A stretch of DNA of 21,975 nucleotides from a virus. The notes under the pieces are model-generated. The model did no database searches. It was given only the letters and a program-made list of their open reading frames with translations, and was not told the DNA's origin. Position numbers and translations under genes: made by a program. This document shows positions 5,821 to 11,453 of this stretch, in pieces. Numbering within the stretch: position 1 is the first letter of the stretch; each line of letters starts with the position of its first letter. Location of the stretch: positions 1 through 21,975 of the IMG/VR virus record IMGVR_UViG_3300038701_001565. One strand, 5' to 3'.

Positions 5821-6027
5821 CTCAATAGCGGAATCACTGTAGGGAAAGATTGCGCGCCGATCCTCTCCGGTATGTAGGGACAGCTATATGTAGGTGAAAT
5901 CATTCGCATCCAGCCACAGTATAGTGGCTTGATCTGACCGCAGTGTTCGCGGATTGTTCTTATTTAGAGAGGATTAATGGCTTGGAAAAAGAACTAGTCG
6001 AAGTTGAGGAAAGGCTAAGGCAAATCG
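5821..6027. other. Intergenic region between leftward operon and repressor gene
   Basis: I see no well-supported gene in this stretch. It holds a lone operator half-site (GGGAC at 5877-5881) and a short perfect inverted repeat: AGCCAC at 5912-5917, a six-base loop, GTGGCT at 5924-5929. The repeat could end the repressor transcript, but no U-run follows on either strand. A plus-strand frame opens with GTG at 5943 and runs antisense into the repressor gene (see findings). The AT content is higher than in the surrounding genes, as usual for a control region. Confidence 0.5.
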
Positions 6028-6348
6028 TTAACTTGCCTTTTGGTCCCCAGAGGCAAAGCCTCGTGCAGCAGCTAACAAAAGCGCCCGCTCTCCGTCACTT
6101 AGTCGGCTGTATAGATCAACAATCTCATTCCGATGGGCCTGCGTATCATCCCCGATGAACTCATCCAGGCTCATCCCAAAATGGTTGGCTATCAGAACGG
6201 CGTCGTCAACGTTGGTAGATCCCGTGTCGCGTTGCTTCAGCTTCTTTAGCTGCTCATAGGAAACACCCGTTTCTTTAGCAACGTGAGATAAGCTTTCACC
6301 CGTTGCATCCAAGGCGGACAATAACGCTGTTCTGAACTTCTGGCGCAT
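6028..6348 (-). CDS. CI-like phage repressor, short form without peptidase domain, 106 aa
   Basis: Residues about 1-55 are a Cro/CI-type helix-turn-helix domain (LLSALDATGESLSHVAKETG, then VSYEQLKKLKQRDTG, with the closing LIANHFGMSLDEFIGDD). A C-terminal helix (NEIVDLYSRLSDGERALLLA) probably mediates dimerisation. I chose the ATG at 6348 because the domain begins there; the longer open frame (to 6567) would read through both rightward operators and the divergent gene. No ribosome site precedes this ATG, while a TACAAT -10 element ends six bases before it, so the message may be leaderless. The protein lacks the LexA/S24 self-cleavage domain of lambda CI, so induction must use another route, such as an antirepressor. 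It probably binds the four GGGAC-N4-GTCCC operators. Confidence 0.8.
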   Translation of the reverse strand: MRQKFRTALLSALDATGESLSHVAKETGVSYEQLKKLKQRDTGSTNVDDAVLIANHFGMSLDEFIGDDTQAHRNEIVDLYSRLSDGERALLLAAARGFASGDQKAS

Positions 6349-6354
6349 GTCGAA

Positions 6355-6360
6355 ATTGTA
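6355..6360 (-). promoter_or_regulatory. Possible -10 element for the repressor gene
   Basis: On the minus strand, TACAAT (five of six matches to TATAAT) ends six bases before the repressor ATG, so transcription would start at or next to the first codon. No good -35 hexamer stands at 16-18 bases upstream. As with lambda pRM, activation by repressor bound at the nearby operators (6385-6422) could replace it. This is a sequence guess with no data behind it. Confidence 0.4.
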
Positions 6361-6384
6361 CGGCACGCGACGCAATGCCGTAAG

Positions 6385-6398
6385 GCGACGATTGTCCC
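6385..6398. promoter_or_regulatory. Operator OR2, upstream of the rightward promoter
   Basis: The 14-bp site GCGACGATTGTCCC matches the operator arms with one mismatch in the left arm and abuts the -35 hexamer of the rightward promoter. It begins 24 bp from OR1. It also lies 37 bases before the repressor start, where a bound repressor could touch polymerase at its own promoter. Confidence 0.7.
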
Positions 6399-6428
6399 TT
6401 GCTATGTCGGGACGATTGTCCCTATATT
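6399..6428 (+). promoter_or_regulatory. Rightward early promoter (pR-like)
   Basis: TTGCTA (6399-6404, four of six matches) and TATATT (6423-6428, five of six) are separated by 18 bases, 14 of which are operator OR1. The first ATG of the rightward operon begins five bases after the -10 element, so the transcript should start at, or within a base or two of, the initiation codon. The geometry mirrors the leftward promoter: one operator fills the spacer and one lies just upstream. Confidence 0.7.
6409..6422. promoter_or_regulatory. Operator OR1 inside the rightward promoter spacer
   Basis: The 14-bp site GGGACGATTGTCCC has perfect five-base inverted arms and ends directly against the -10 hexamer of the rightward promoter. 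Binding here would exclude polymerase. Its core (GATT) is identical to that of OR2, while the leftward operators have AAAC and TATT cores, so the four sites may differ in affinity. Confidence 0.75.
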
Positions 6429-6433
6429 GCGCC

Positions 6434-6727
6434 ATGACATCCGAACAACTCATATCAGACATCCGCAACTTCGCAGTTTTGCAAGGAATTGCCCCTGCGA
6501 CGGTCACGAGTCGGGCGGTCGGGAATAGCCGATTGTTCAGTAGGCTTGAGGCTGGCGGCAGTTGCACACTGGCAATCGCGCATAAGGTGCGGTGCTATAT
6601 CGATCAACATTCGTCTCCGTCTGCTTTGCCCGACGGAATTGCCTCGTCTGAAAACGTGGACACGGCAAAACCAGCTTTCAAGGGGAAATCGCAAAAGACC
6701 GTACCCCACGACCGGGGCGCAGCATGA
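6434..6727 (+). CDS. Cro-like small DNA-binding protein, 97 aa
   Basis: The first gene of the rightward operon. I take the ATG at 6434 because it stands where the promoter would start transcription; the frame is open back to 6347, but that would cross the promoter. Residues about 1-60 look like a divergent helix-turn-helix protein (LISDIRNFAVLQGIAPATVT, then SRAVGNSRLFSRLEAGG and CTLAIAHKVRCYIDQH). This pattern is common in small regulators of alphaproteobacterial prophages. The C-terminal 35 residues are polar and probably disordered. By position, divergent from the repressor with shared operators, it is the Cro or CII counterpart. No ribosome site precedes it, so the message is probably leaderless. 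It overlaps the next ORF as ATGA. Confidence 0.75.
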   Translation: MTSEQLISDIRNFAVLQGIAPATVTSRAVGNSRLFSRLEAGGSCTLAIAHKVRCYIDQHSSPSALPDGIASSENVDTAKPAFKGKSQKTVPHDRGAA

Positions 6728-7074
6728 CTTGTGCCCCTTCCCAGATCTGCGAAGGCGTGCCTCTCCACGCCCGCCGCAGCGCGCGGCCCGCCCCCTCCCA
6801 GAACGTGGGCCGCGCAACTTACACGAGTGCCCCTCTCGCTTGGAGGCGAGTGTTACCGTCTCTCGCTTGCAGGCGAGTGTTACCGCCTCATAATTGTGCT
6901 GCGGGAGGCGGGGGCACTTCGTCCGCAGCACACACTTATTCCCATGCGGAGTGCGCCCGCGACCGCGCACAGTCCTACCTCCTTGGCAAGGGCGGCACTG
7001 TCATGGATGCCGCCCCAACTCACCCGCTGGCGTCTAACGGCGTCGGCGGGGCTTTTCCGGGGGTGTCGGAATGA
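6724..7074 (+). CDS. Uncertain protein, 116 aa, with internal 9-residue repeat
   Basis: This frame is favoured among several open ones here because it has four-base ATGA overlaps at both ends, with the Cro-like gene before and the 44-residue gene after. The protein is unusual: Arg/Pro/Ala-rich in its first 60 residues, with two 9-residue repeats (LAWRRVLPS and LACRRVLPP) from a 27-bp tandem DNA repeat. The C-terminal part looks more ordinary (CARDRAQSYLLGKGGTVMDA). The ribosome site is poor (GGGGCG). Part of the stretch could instead be an untranslated regulatory element like lambda nutR/tR1, which lies just after cro, with only a short downstream gene (for example from 7003) being real. No family is recognised. 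Confidence 0.4.
   Translation: MTCAPSQICEGVPLHARRSARPAPSQNVGRATYTSAPLAWRRVLPSLACRRVLPPHNCAAGGGGTSSAAHTYSHAECARDRAQSYLLGKGGTVMDAAPTHPLASNGVGGAFPGVSE
6835..6888 (+). repeat. Two tandem 27-bp hairpin-forming repeats
   Basis: Units at 6835-6861 and 6862-6888 differ at only two positions. Each begins with a self-complementary stretch, CTCGC-TTGGAG-GCGAG in the first and CTCGC-TTGCAG-GCGAG in the second. As RNA each would form a five-base-pair stem with a six-base loop, followed by a conserved TGTTACCG single-stranded stretch. They lie about 400 bases after the rightward promoter, within an uncertain ORF. Position and form recall antitermination (nut/put) elements, but the 27-bp period also fits a coding repeat. 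Confidence 0.7.
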
Positions 7075-7205
7075 CTGACCAAGAAAAAGTCATCACCTAC
7101 CTGCGTTCCATAGCCCGCGACCAAAGCCTCGCCCGTGCGCAGAAGACGGCACGTTGTGCGCTGCGCATTCTTGGCGTGGATCTGAGCAAGGAGAGTGGCC
7201 AATGA
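7071..7205 (+). CDS. Hypothetical microprotein, 44 aa
   Basis: A 44-codon gene with ATGA overlaps at both ends. The product (MTDQEKVITYLRSIARDQSL, then an Ala/Arg helix ARAQKTARCALRILGVDLSK) is probably two helices and has no recognised family. The stretch before the ATG (GGGGGTGTCGGA) gives a modest ribosome site, and coupling to the previous frame may help. Confidence 0.6.
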   Translation: MTDQEKVITYLRSIARDQSLARAQKTARCALRILGVDLSKESGQ

Positions 7206-7411
7206 CCCCCAACGAAACACTGCGCGTATGCATTGAAGACGCCGCCGCCGCCCGAGAGGTAGAGCGCGCGCAACGCAGCATGGACACTCGGCGCATCGCC
7301 CGCGCCATAGAGCGCCGGAAAGCCACCACACACGCCCTCATTGCCTTGCAGCTACGTCAGGGCCGGAAGGAACGCGAGAACGCCAGGGCAATGGGGTGGG
7401 CGGCGGAGTGA
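7202..7411 (+). CDS. Hypothetical Arg/Ala-rich helical protein, 69 aa
   Basis: The ATG at 7202 follows AAGGAGAG at good spacing and overlaps the stop before it; the in-frame ATG at 7154 lies inside the previous gene. The product is basic and helical throughout (EDAAAAREVERAQRSMDTRR, then IARAIERRKATTHALIALQL). This suggests contact with nucleic acid or another protein, but no family is recognised. It directly precedes the RusA-type resolvase and overlaps it as GTGA. Confidence 0.65.
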   Translation: MTPNETLRVCIEDAAAAREVERAQRSMDTRRIARAIERRKATTHALIALQLRQGRKERENARAMGWAAE

Positions 7412-7785
7412 GTGTCTACGTTCGTGAAATCACGCTTCCATGGCCAAGCACTGACCTAACCCCTCACGCCAAGGGGGGCTGGAAGAAGAAGGCCCGCGCA
7501 ACCAAAGATGCCCGCAATATGGCGTGGTCCGTGGCGATGGAAAAGCCGCGCGTTGAGTGCATTCCTGACGCCGTGATTTTCGTTGAGTATTGGCCCAAGG
7601 CCCGCCGTGGCGACGTGCATAACATGCATGGCCGCATGAAGGCCTACATCGATGGAATCGCCGACGCTATGGGGTGCGACGACAAGGCCTTCCAGGTTGA
7701 TTTTCCGACTGTCTGGGCAGGAACATCACCGCAGGGAAAGGTTGTGTTTCGCGTGGTTCGCCCGGTTGGGAAGGATGCCGCATGA
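7408..7785 (+). CDS. rusA: RusA-family Holliday junction resolvase, 125 aa
   Basis: The product begins with the typical RusA strand (YVREITLPWPS) and has the signature RRGDVHNMHGRMKAYIDGIA, then DAMGCDDK. Its conserved acids (Asp about 69, 82 and 91) correspond to the metal-binding Asp residues of E. coli RusA, a dimeric endonuclease that cuts four-way junctions. I prefer the GTG at 7408, which overlaps the previous stop as GTGA; the GTG at 7396 is also possible and adds four residues. In a phage that replicates by recombination and packages concatemers, the enzyme would remove branches before packaging. It belongs functionally with ERF and NinB on the left and SSB downstream. Confidence 0.88.
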   Translation: MSVYVREITLPWPSTDLTPHAKGGWKKKARATKDARNMAWSVAMEKPRVECIPDAVIFVEYWPKARRGDVHNMHGRMKAYIDGIADAMGCDDKAFQVDFPTVWAGTSPQGKVVFRVVRPVGKDAA

Positions 7786-7910
7786 GAGCGCAAAACCCCT
7801 TGGAAATCAACGCGCAATGCGGTAGAAATGATCAGGCCGAGAAGCTGTTGACGCAGCGACCCGGCCCTAACCAGAGCGACCCTGTCGAAGGAGGATCGAG
7901 CAATGGCTGA
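7782..7910 (+). CDS. Hypothetical microprotein, 42 aa
   Basis: A 42-codon gene starting in an ATGA overlap with the RusA gene and ending eight bases into the next gene. No strong ribosome site precedes it, so it would depend on coupling. The product (MRAQNPLEINAQCGRNDQAE, then KLLTQRPGPNQSDPVEGGSS) is polar and lacks obvious structure. Its last codons also contain the strong ribosome site (GAAGGAGGA) of the next gene, so the stretch could be mostly a translated spacer. No family is recognised. Confidence 0.45.
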   Translation: MRAQNPLEINAQCGRNDQAEKLLTQRPGPNQSDPVEGGSSNG

Positions 7911-8043
7911 TTTCAGTCAATATGGCGAGTCTACGCCTGTTATCAAGACCAATCAAGAACAACCCGATACATGGCAGCCTATTGGCGCGCTTGTCGCGGC
8001 TGATGTGGAGCGCATCCGCGCCGCTATGGGTGAGCGCAAATGA
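7903..8043 (+). CDS. Hypothetical microprotein upstream of the helicase, 46 aa
   Basis: A strong ribosome site (AAGGAGGA, about eight bases before the ATG) and an ATGA overlap with the helicase gene mark this as a real 46-codon gene. The product has a polar N-terminus (MADFSQYGESTPVIKTNQEQ) and an amphipathic C-terminal helix (LVAADVERIRAAMGERK). No family is recognised. Its tight linkage to the helicase could mean a loader or partner, but the sequence gives no proof. Confidence 0.6.
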   Translation: MADFSQYGESTPVIKTNQEQPDTWQPIGALVAADVERIRAAMGERK

Positions 8044-9434
8044 ACGCCCACGCCCCCATTTTCAACCCAGAGGCAGAGCAGGCCATTCTGGGGGCTTTCT
8101 TGTACTCTACCGCCAACCTTGACCGGGTGGCGCACCTCATTCGCAAGGAACACTTTGCGGACCCGGTGCATGGCGAGATTTTCCGCGTGATCGAGTCGCG
8201 CTATCGCAACGGCCATGTGTCTGACGCGGTGGCGGTTGCCGTTCACATGCAGGACCACGAGGGGCTGAAACAGCTTGGCGGTAAGGAATACATCGTCAAG
8301 CTGAACCTTGCGGCCCCCCCTTCCACGCTGGTGGAGGGGTACGTTGACCTTCTACGCGAATTGAAGGCCAAGCGCGACATTTCCGAGGCTATCGCAGAGG
8401 CGCAAGCAGGCCTGACGGACAGTGACGTGCCAGCGCAAGAGGTGGCAGGACGCCTAGAGGCCGCGCTGATGGGCCGTGAGGAGGGCAACAAGCCGCCGCT
8501 GGTGTCTATGCGGTCCGCAGCCCTTAACGCGGCGCAGGAAGCCGCCGATGCGCGAGACCGTGACGGCTACGCGGGTGCCTCTACAGGCATTGGCGGTCTG
8601 GATGCGATGATGGGCGGACTATTCCCCGGCGATCTGGTGATTATTGGCGGGCGTCCAAGCATGGGCAAAACCGCCGTTGCCTTGTCAATCGCATTGGGGC
8701 AGGCGCGGGCTGGTGGCGGTGTCGCTATCGCCTCTCTGGAAATGACCGCAAGCAGCTTGGCCACGCGGGCGGCGTCTGAGGCGTCAGCACAATCCGGGCA
8801 TGGCGTTGCCTATTCGGATATCCGCAAGGGTGTCGCAACCGTGGCGCAGGTGGACACGTTTATCAATTCCGCGCAACAGGTGGCAGAACTTCCAATGATG
8901 ATTATTCCGCCTTACGTGCGTGACATCGGGGCGCTCTATTCAGCAGCCAAGCGGGCCAAGTCGATGTTCGACGGTCGCGGGATCGGGCTAAAGGCGTTGG
9001 TCGTCGATTACCTGCAACTTATCCGTTCCTCCAAGCAAAGCCGCATTGATCAAATCAGCGAAATCAGCATGGCCCTAAAGGGGCTGGCGATGCAGTTGGA
9101 AGTTCCTGTTATTGCCCTTTCTCAGCTTTCCCGTGCCGTTGAGAGCCGTGAAGACAAGCGCCCGGTTATGTCGGACCTGCGCGAGAGTGGCCAGATTGAG
9201 CAAGACGCCGATGCGATACTGTTTTGTTACCGGGATGAATACTACGCGATCCGCGAGGAACCGAAGCTAGGCGACCGCGACGAGAAGCACGAGGAATGGG
9301 TGCGGCGCATGGACGCTTGCCGCAACCGCCTGGAAATTATCGTGGCCAAGCAGCGCATGGGCGAAGTTGGCACGGTCAACGTGGGCTTCAACCCGGCGTT
9401 CAACCTCGTTTGGGACGCGGAGGCGCGCAGATGA
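8040..9434 (+). CDS. dnaB: Replicative DNA helicase, DnaB family, 464 aa
   Basis: Full-length DnaB-type helicase. The N-terminal DnaB domain (about residues 8-105: FNPEAEQAILGAFLYS, then HFADPVHGEIFRVIESRY) is followed by a linker and a RecA-like motor. The motor has Walker A GGRPSMGKT at about 203-211, the SLEM block near 232, Walker B VVDYLQL at about 321-327, the sensor/Q-loop region PVIALSQLSRAVESR, and DLRESGQIEQDADAILF. The 464 residues are close to bacterial DnaB length. It would form a hexameric ring unwinding DNA 5' to 3' at the fork. The initiator gene follows with an ATGA overlap, so the two form a replication pair like lambda O/P or P22 18/12 (P22 gp12 is itself DnaB-like). No helicase-loader gene is recognised. 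Confidence 0.95.
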   Translation: MNAHAPIFNPEAEQAILGAFLYSTANLDRVAHLIRKEHFADPVHGEIFRVIESRYRNGHVSDAVAVAVHMQDHEGLKQLGGKEYIVKLNLAAPPSTLVEGYVDLLRELKAKRDISEAIAEAQAGLTDSDVPAQEVAGRLEAALMGREEGNKPPLVSMRSAALNAAQEAADARDRDGYAGASTGIGGLDAMMGGLFPGDLVIIGGRPSMGKTAVALSIALGQARAGGGVAIASLEMTASSLATRAASEASAQSGHGVAYSDIRKGVATVAQVDTFINSAQQVAELPMMIIPPYVRDIGALYSAAKRAKSMFDGRGIGLKALVVDYLQLIRSSKQSRIDQISEISMALKGLAMQLEVPVIALSQLSRAVESREDKRPVMSDLRESGQIEQDADAILFCYRDEYYAIREEPKLGDRDEKHEEWVRRMDACRNRLEIIVAKQRMGEVGTVNVGFNPAFNLVWDAEARR

Positions 9435-10153
9435 GCAATGTGATTACTGGCCAAGTGCGCCGCCGCAAGGTGGGGTCTCCAACACGCAAGGCCGTTTTGA
9501 TGTTCATGGCAGATTGTGCCAGCGACGATGGAAGCGGCATCTGGACGAGCAAGTCAAACATGGCTGCCGACTTGGAAATGGGTCGCCGGACTGTTCAAAA
9601 CTCCATCGATGATTTGGCCGCTGATGGGCTGATTTCGGTCGCTGGCCACAGGAAGTGCAAGAACGGTTTCACGGTCGAATATCGCATCAATCTGGACGCG
9701 GTTTTGATGCTGGAAAAGACCCGTTCAAGCGGCGTGACCCGTGCGGGAGATGCACATGTGGAACCCGTGCAGGAGGTGCACACGTGCAGCACCGACACGG
9801 CAAGACGTGCAGGACGTGCACCCCAAGACGTGCAGGACGTGCACATAAACCATCCTAGAACCATCCATGAACCATCCAATGCGCGCGATGTGCTTCTAAG
9901 CATTCTTCGTGCCGATACCGTGGATGCCTTCCTTGAACTGCGAAAGGCGAAGCGTTCGCCCATGACAGTGAAGGCGGCGGAACTGATCGCGAAGAAGCTG
10001 GCAGGCCATACCGCGCCGGACGCCGTTGTTGAGCGGTCAATCGAAAGCGGATGGACGGGCGTGTTCCCAGACAAGGTGCAGGGCGCAAAGCCCTCAGTGC
10101 AAATCCCCAAGGGCCAGACTGGCCTAGACCTACCATTCGAAATTGTGAGGTAG
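9431..10153 (+). CDS. Winged-helix replication initiator-like protein, 240 aa
   Basis: The start at 9431 overlaps the helicase stop (ATGA); the much longer open frame upstream (from 9296) is a shadow of the helicase. Residues about 15-90 are a winged helix-turn-helix typical of phage replication proteins (RKAVLMFMADCASDDGSGIW, then NMAADLEMGRRTVQNSIDDL and AADGLISVAGHRK). Residues about 100-150 are low in structure and encoded by the repeats described at 9740-9880. The C-terminal domain (LLSILRADTVDAFLELRKAK, then AELIAKKLAGHTAPDAVVE) resembles the C-terminal helical part of such initiators. By analogy with lambda O and P22 gp18 it should bind the iterons within its own gene and bring in the helicase. 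It could instead be only a transcription regulator. Confidence 0.75.
   Translation: MSNVITGQVRRRKVGSPTRKAVLMFMADCASDDGSGIWTSKSNMAADLEMGRRTVQNSIDDLAADGLISVAGHRKCKNGFTVEYRINLDAVLMLEKTRSSGVTRAGDAHVEPVQEVHTCSTDTARRAGRAPQDVQDVHINHPRTIHEPSNARDVLLSILRADTVDAFLELRKAKRSPMTVKAAELIAKKLAGHTAPDAVVERSIESGWTGVFPDKVQGAKPSVQIPKGQTGLDLPFEIVR
9740..9844. repeat. Four iterons inside the initiator gene: candidate replication origin
   Basis: Four 16-bp copies of CGTGCAGGANGTGCAC stand at 9740-9755 (two mismatches), 9766-9781, 9806-9821 and 9829-9844; the last two are identical. Each is a near-perfect inverted repeat, GTGCA-N5-TGCAC, as expected of a dimer binding site. A fifth, half copy (CGTGCAG) stands at 9783-9789. 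They lie in the linker-coding part of the replication initiator, as in lambda and lambdoid phages, where the origin iterons lie inside gene O. The 11-bp tandem repeats follow immediately. Confidence 0.7.
9848..9880. repeat. Three tandem 11-bp repeats next to the iterons
   Basis: AACCATCC recurs at 9848, 9859 and 9870 with a period of 11 bp, close to one helical turn. It is followed each time by three variable bases rich in A/T. The block directly follows the fourth iteron. In lambda and many plasmid origins an easily melted tract lies beside the iterons; these repeats take that place, although their AT content is only moderate. The encoded residues (NHPRTIHEPSNA) show no matching protein repeat, so selection may be on the DNA. 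Confidence 0.6.
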
Positions 10154-10158
10154 CCGAT

Positions 10159-10200
10159 ATGACCACCCCACGCACTCACACACAGGGAGAGACCCAATGA
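10159..10200 (+). CDS. Possible 13-codon leader ORF before the homing endonuclease
   Basis: A tiny frame ([13 protein letters not shown]) begins seven bases after GAGGT and ends in an ATGA overlap with the endonuclease gene. The stop/start geometry matches every other junction in this operon, so it may couple endonuclease translation to the initiator gene or be a relic of a gene cut short by the endonuclease insertion. Chance is not excluded at this length. Confidence 0.25.
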   Translation: MTTPRTHTQGETQ

Positions 10201-10805
10201 CCGAGACACAGACAAGCTACGCCGTCACCGCTGGCGAGTTGCGCCAATTCATTGAACCTGTCCCCGTTTCTCAACTTTTTCTTCTGTTAAGATATTCACC
10301 TGAAACGGGCGAATTCTCGTGGCGAACGCGATCTGTAAGTTCCTTCTCGCCAACGGGCAGGGGAGGTCAGGCGGGAACCGCTGCAAGATGGAACGGTAAA
10401 TACGCGGGTAAGCCTGCCTTTTCTGCTGACGTGCAGGGCTATCGCCATGGCCGGGTAAATGGGGTCTTGGTCCGTGCTCATAGAGTGGCTTGGGCTATGC
10501 ACTATGGAGAGTGGCCCAATGGTCAAGTTGATCACATAAACGGTGACCGTTCAGACAACCGGATAGCGAACTTGAGGGTTGTCGACGCGCATGGCAACGC
10601 GCGCAACGCAAAGCTGCGCTCGGACAACTCCACGGGAGTCTCTGGCGTCTATAAAAATGCCCACGGCTCTTGGGTCGCACAGATTGGGTCCGGCCCTAAC
10701 CGGAAATACTTGGGGTCGTTCGGGTCCATCCGCCAGGCATCTATAGCACGAAAGACGGCCCTCTCCACTGCGGAATATCACCAGAACCACGGAAGGGTCT
10801 CTTAA
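10197..10805 (+). CDS. HNH homing endonuclease with AP2-like DNA-binding domain, 202 aa
   Basis: The start at 10197 follows AGGGAGAG. The product has the HNH_3 pattern at about residues 92-130: [17 protein letters not shown], then [19 protein letters not shown], with the paired His and the Asn of the beta-beta-alpha-metal site. A C-terminal AP2-like DNA-binding domain follows at about 145-190 ([20 protein letters not shown], then [19 protein letters not shown]). Such free-standing HNH-AP2 enzymes are common mobile genes in phages and cut alleles lacking them. It stands as a free gene between the initiator and ssb, not inside an intron. Codons for its first 45 residues include more AT-rich ones (TTTTTCTTCTGTTAAGAT) than its neighbours, which fits separate acquisition. 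Confidence 0.88.
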   Translation: MTETQTSYAVTAGELRQFIEPVPVSQLFLLLRYSPETGEFSWRTRSVSSFSPTGRGGQAGTAARWNGKYAGKPAFSADVQGYRHGRVNGVLVRAHRVAWAMHYGEWPNGQVDHINGDRSDNRIANLRVVDAHGNARNAKLRSDNSTGVSGVYKNAHGSWVAQIGSGPNRKYLGSFGSIRQASIARKTALSTAEYHQNHGRVS

Positions 10806-10806
10806 C

Positions 10807-11283
10807 ATGGCCGGGTCAGTTAATCGCGTAATCATCATTGGCAACCTGGGGCGCGACCCGGAAGTGCGCAATTTCCCTAACGGTGGCAAGGTCTGCAACC
10901 TACGGATCGCCACATCCGAGACGTGGAAGGACAAGGCCACTGGCGAACGCAAAGAGCGCACAGAATGGCACAGCGTTTCAATTTTCTCGGAGCCGCTTGT
11001 GCGTGTGGCCGAGCAATATCTGCGCAAAGGCTCCAAGGTCTATATCGAGGGCCAGCTTGAAACGCGGAAGTGGCAGGACCAAAGCGGCCAAGACAAGTAC
11101 AGCACCGAGATTGCCTTGCGTCCATATCGCAGCGAGTTGACCATGCTGGACGGCAAGCAGGACGGCGGCGGCCAGGACCGCACGGGCGGCGGCTATGACA
11201 ACGGCGGGCAGGGCGCAGGGGGCGGCGGCTTTGGCAACGACATGGACTCTGAAATTCCGTTCGCCCCGGAGGTGCGCATCTGA
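10807..11283 (+). CDS. ssb: Single-stranded DNA-binding protein, 158 aa
   Basis: An OB-fold SSB. It begins with the classic block [17 protein letters not shown], then [20 protein letters not shown], and the C-terminal part of the OB fold ([19 protein letters not shown]). A glycine-rich linker follows (about residues 120-145), then a tail containing SEIPF. In bacterial SSB the acidic tip ends with IPF; here six more residues (APEVRI) follow, so the usual free C-terminal Phe that partner proteins bind is not at the end. It would coat forks and recombination intermediates together with DnaB, ERF and NinB. The ribosome site is GGAAGGG; the gene lies one base after the endonuclease stop. Confidence 0.93.
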   Translation: MAGSVNRVIIIGNLGRDPEVRNFPNGGKVCNLRIATSETWKDKATGERKERTEWHSVSIFSEPLVRVAEQYLRKGSKVYIEGQLETRKWQDQSGQDKYSTEIALRPYRSELTMLDGKQDGGGQDRTGGGYDNGGQGAGGGGFGNDMDSEIPFAPEVRI

Positions 11284-11453
11284 TGGGGCGCTATATATTT
11301 CAGGTTTCCGTCCCGTTTGTTCTTGGCCTTGGTACATATGACCAGATTGTCCGAGCGGGCGATTATTTCGGGGCCGCATCGTTTGTCGGATGCGCCGCTT
11401 TTTTCGCTTGGGCCTGCTGGAAAGATGATCAACAGGAGAACCCACATGACTGA
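11283..11453 (+). CDS. Two-span membrane microprotein, 56 aa
   Basis: The ATG shares a base with the ssb stop (TGATG). The 56-codon product ([20 protein letters not shown]) has a first hydrophobic segment at about residues 4-19. A second lies at about 28-46 (YFGAASFVGCAAFFAWACW), joined by a short charged loop, with a charged tail (KDDQQENPHD). It should be an inner-membrane hairpin protein with both ends in the cytoplasm. Possible roles include superinfection exclusion or a holin-like function, but it lies in the early operon far from any lysis gene, so I do not assign one. Confidence 0.6.
   Translation: MGRYIFQVSVPFVLGLGTYDQIVRAGDYFGAASFVGCAAFFAWACWKDDQQENPHD

Noticed and set aside
5912-5929. 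Inverted repeat AGCCAC-N6-GTGGCT as a terminator of the repressor transcript
   Set aside because: No U-run follows the hairpin on either strand and the stem is only six base pairs, so I mention it only as a dyad.
6455-6970. Minus-strand frame of 171 codons opposite the Cro-like gene
   Set aside because: Arg/Cys-rich shadow sequence without start signals, running against the rightward early operon.
6731-7078. Alternative 115-codon frame overlapping the uncertain 6724-7074 frame
   Set aside because: It does not couple to either neighbour, whereas the 6724 frame has ATGA overlaps at both ends. Its sequence is no more protein-like.
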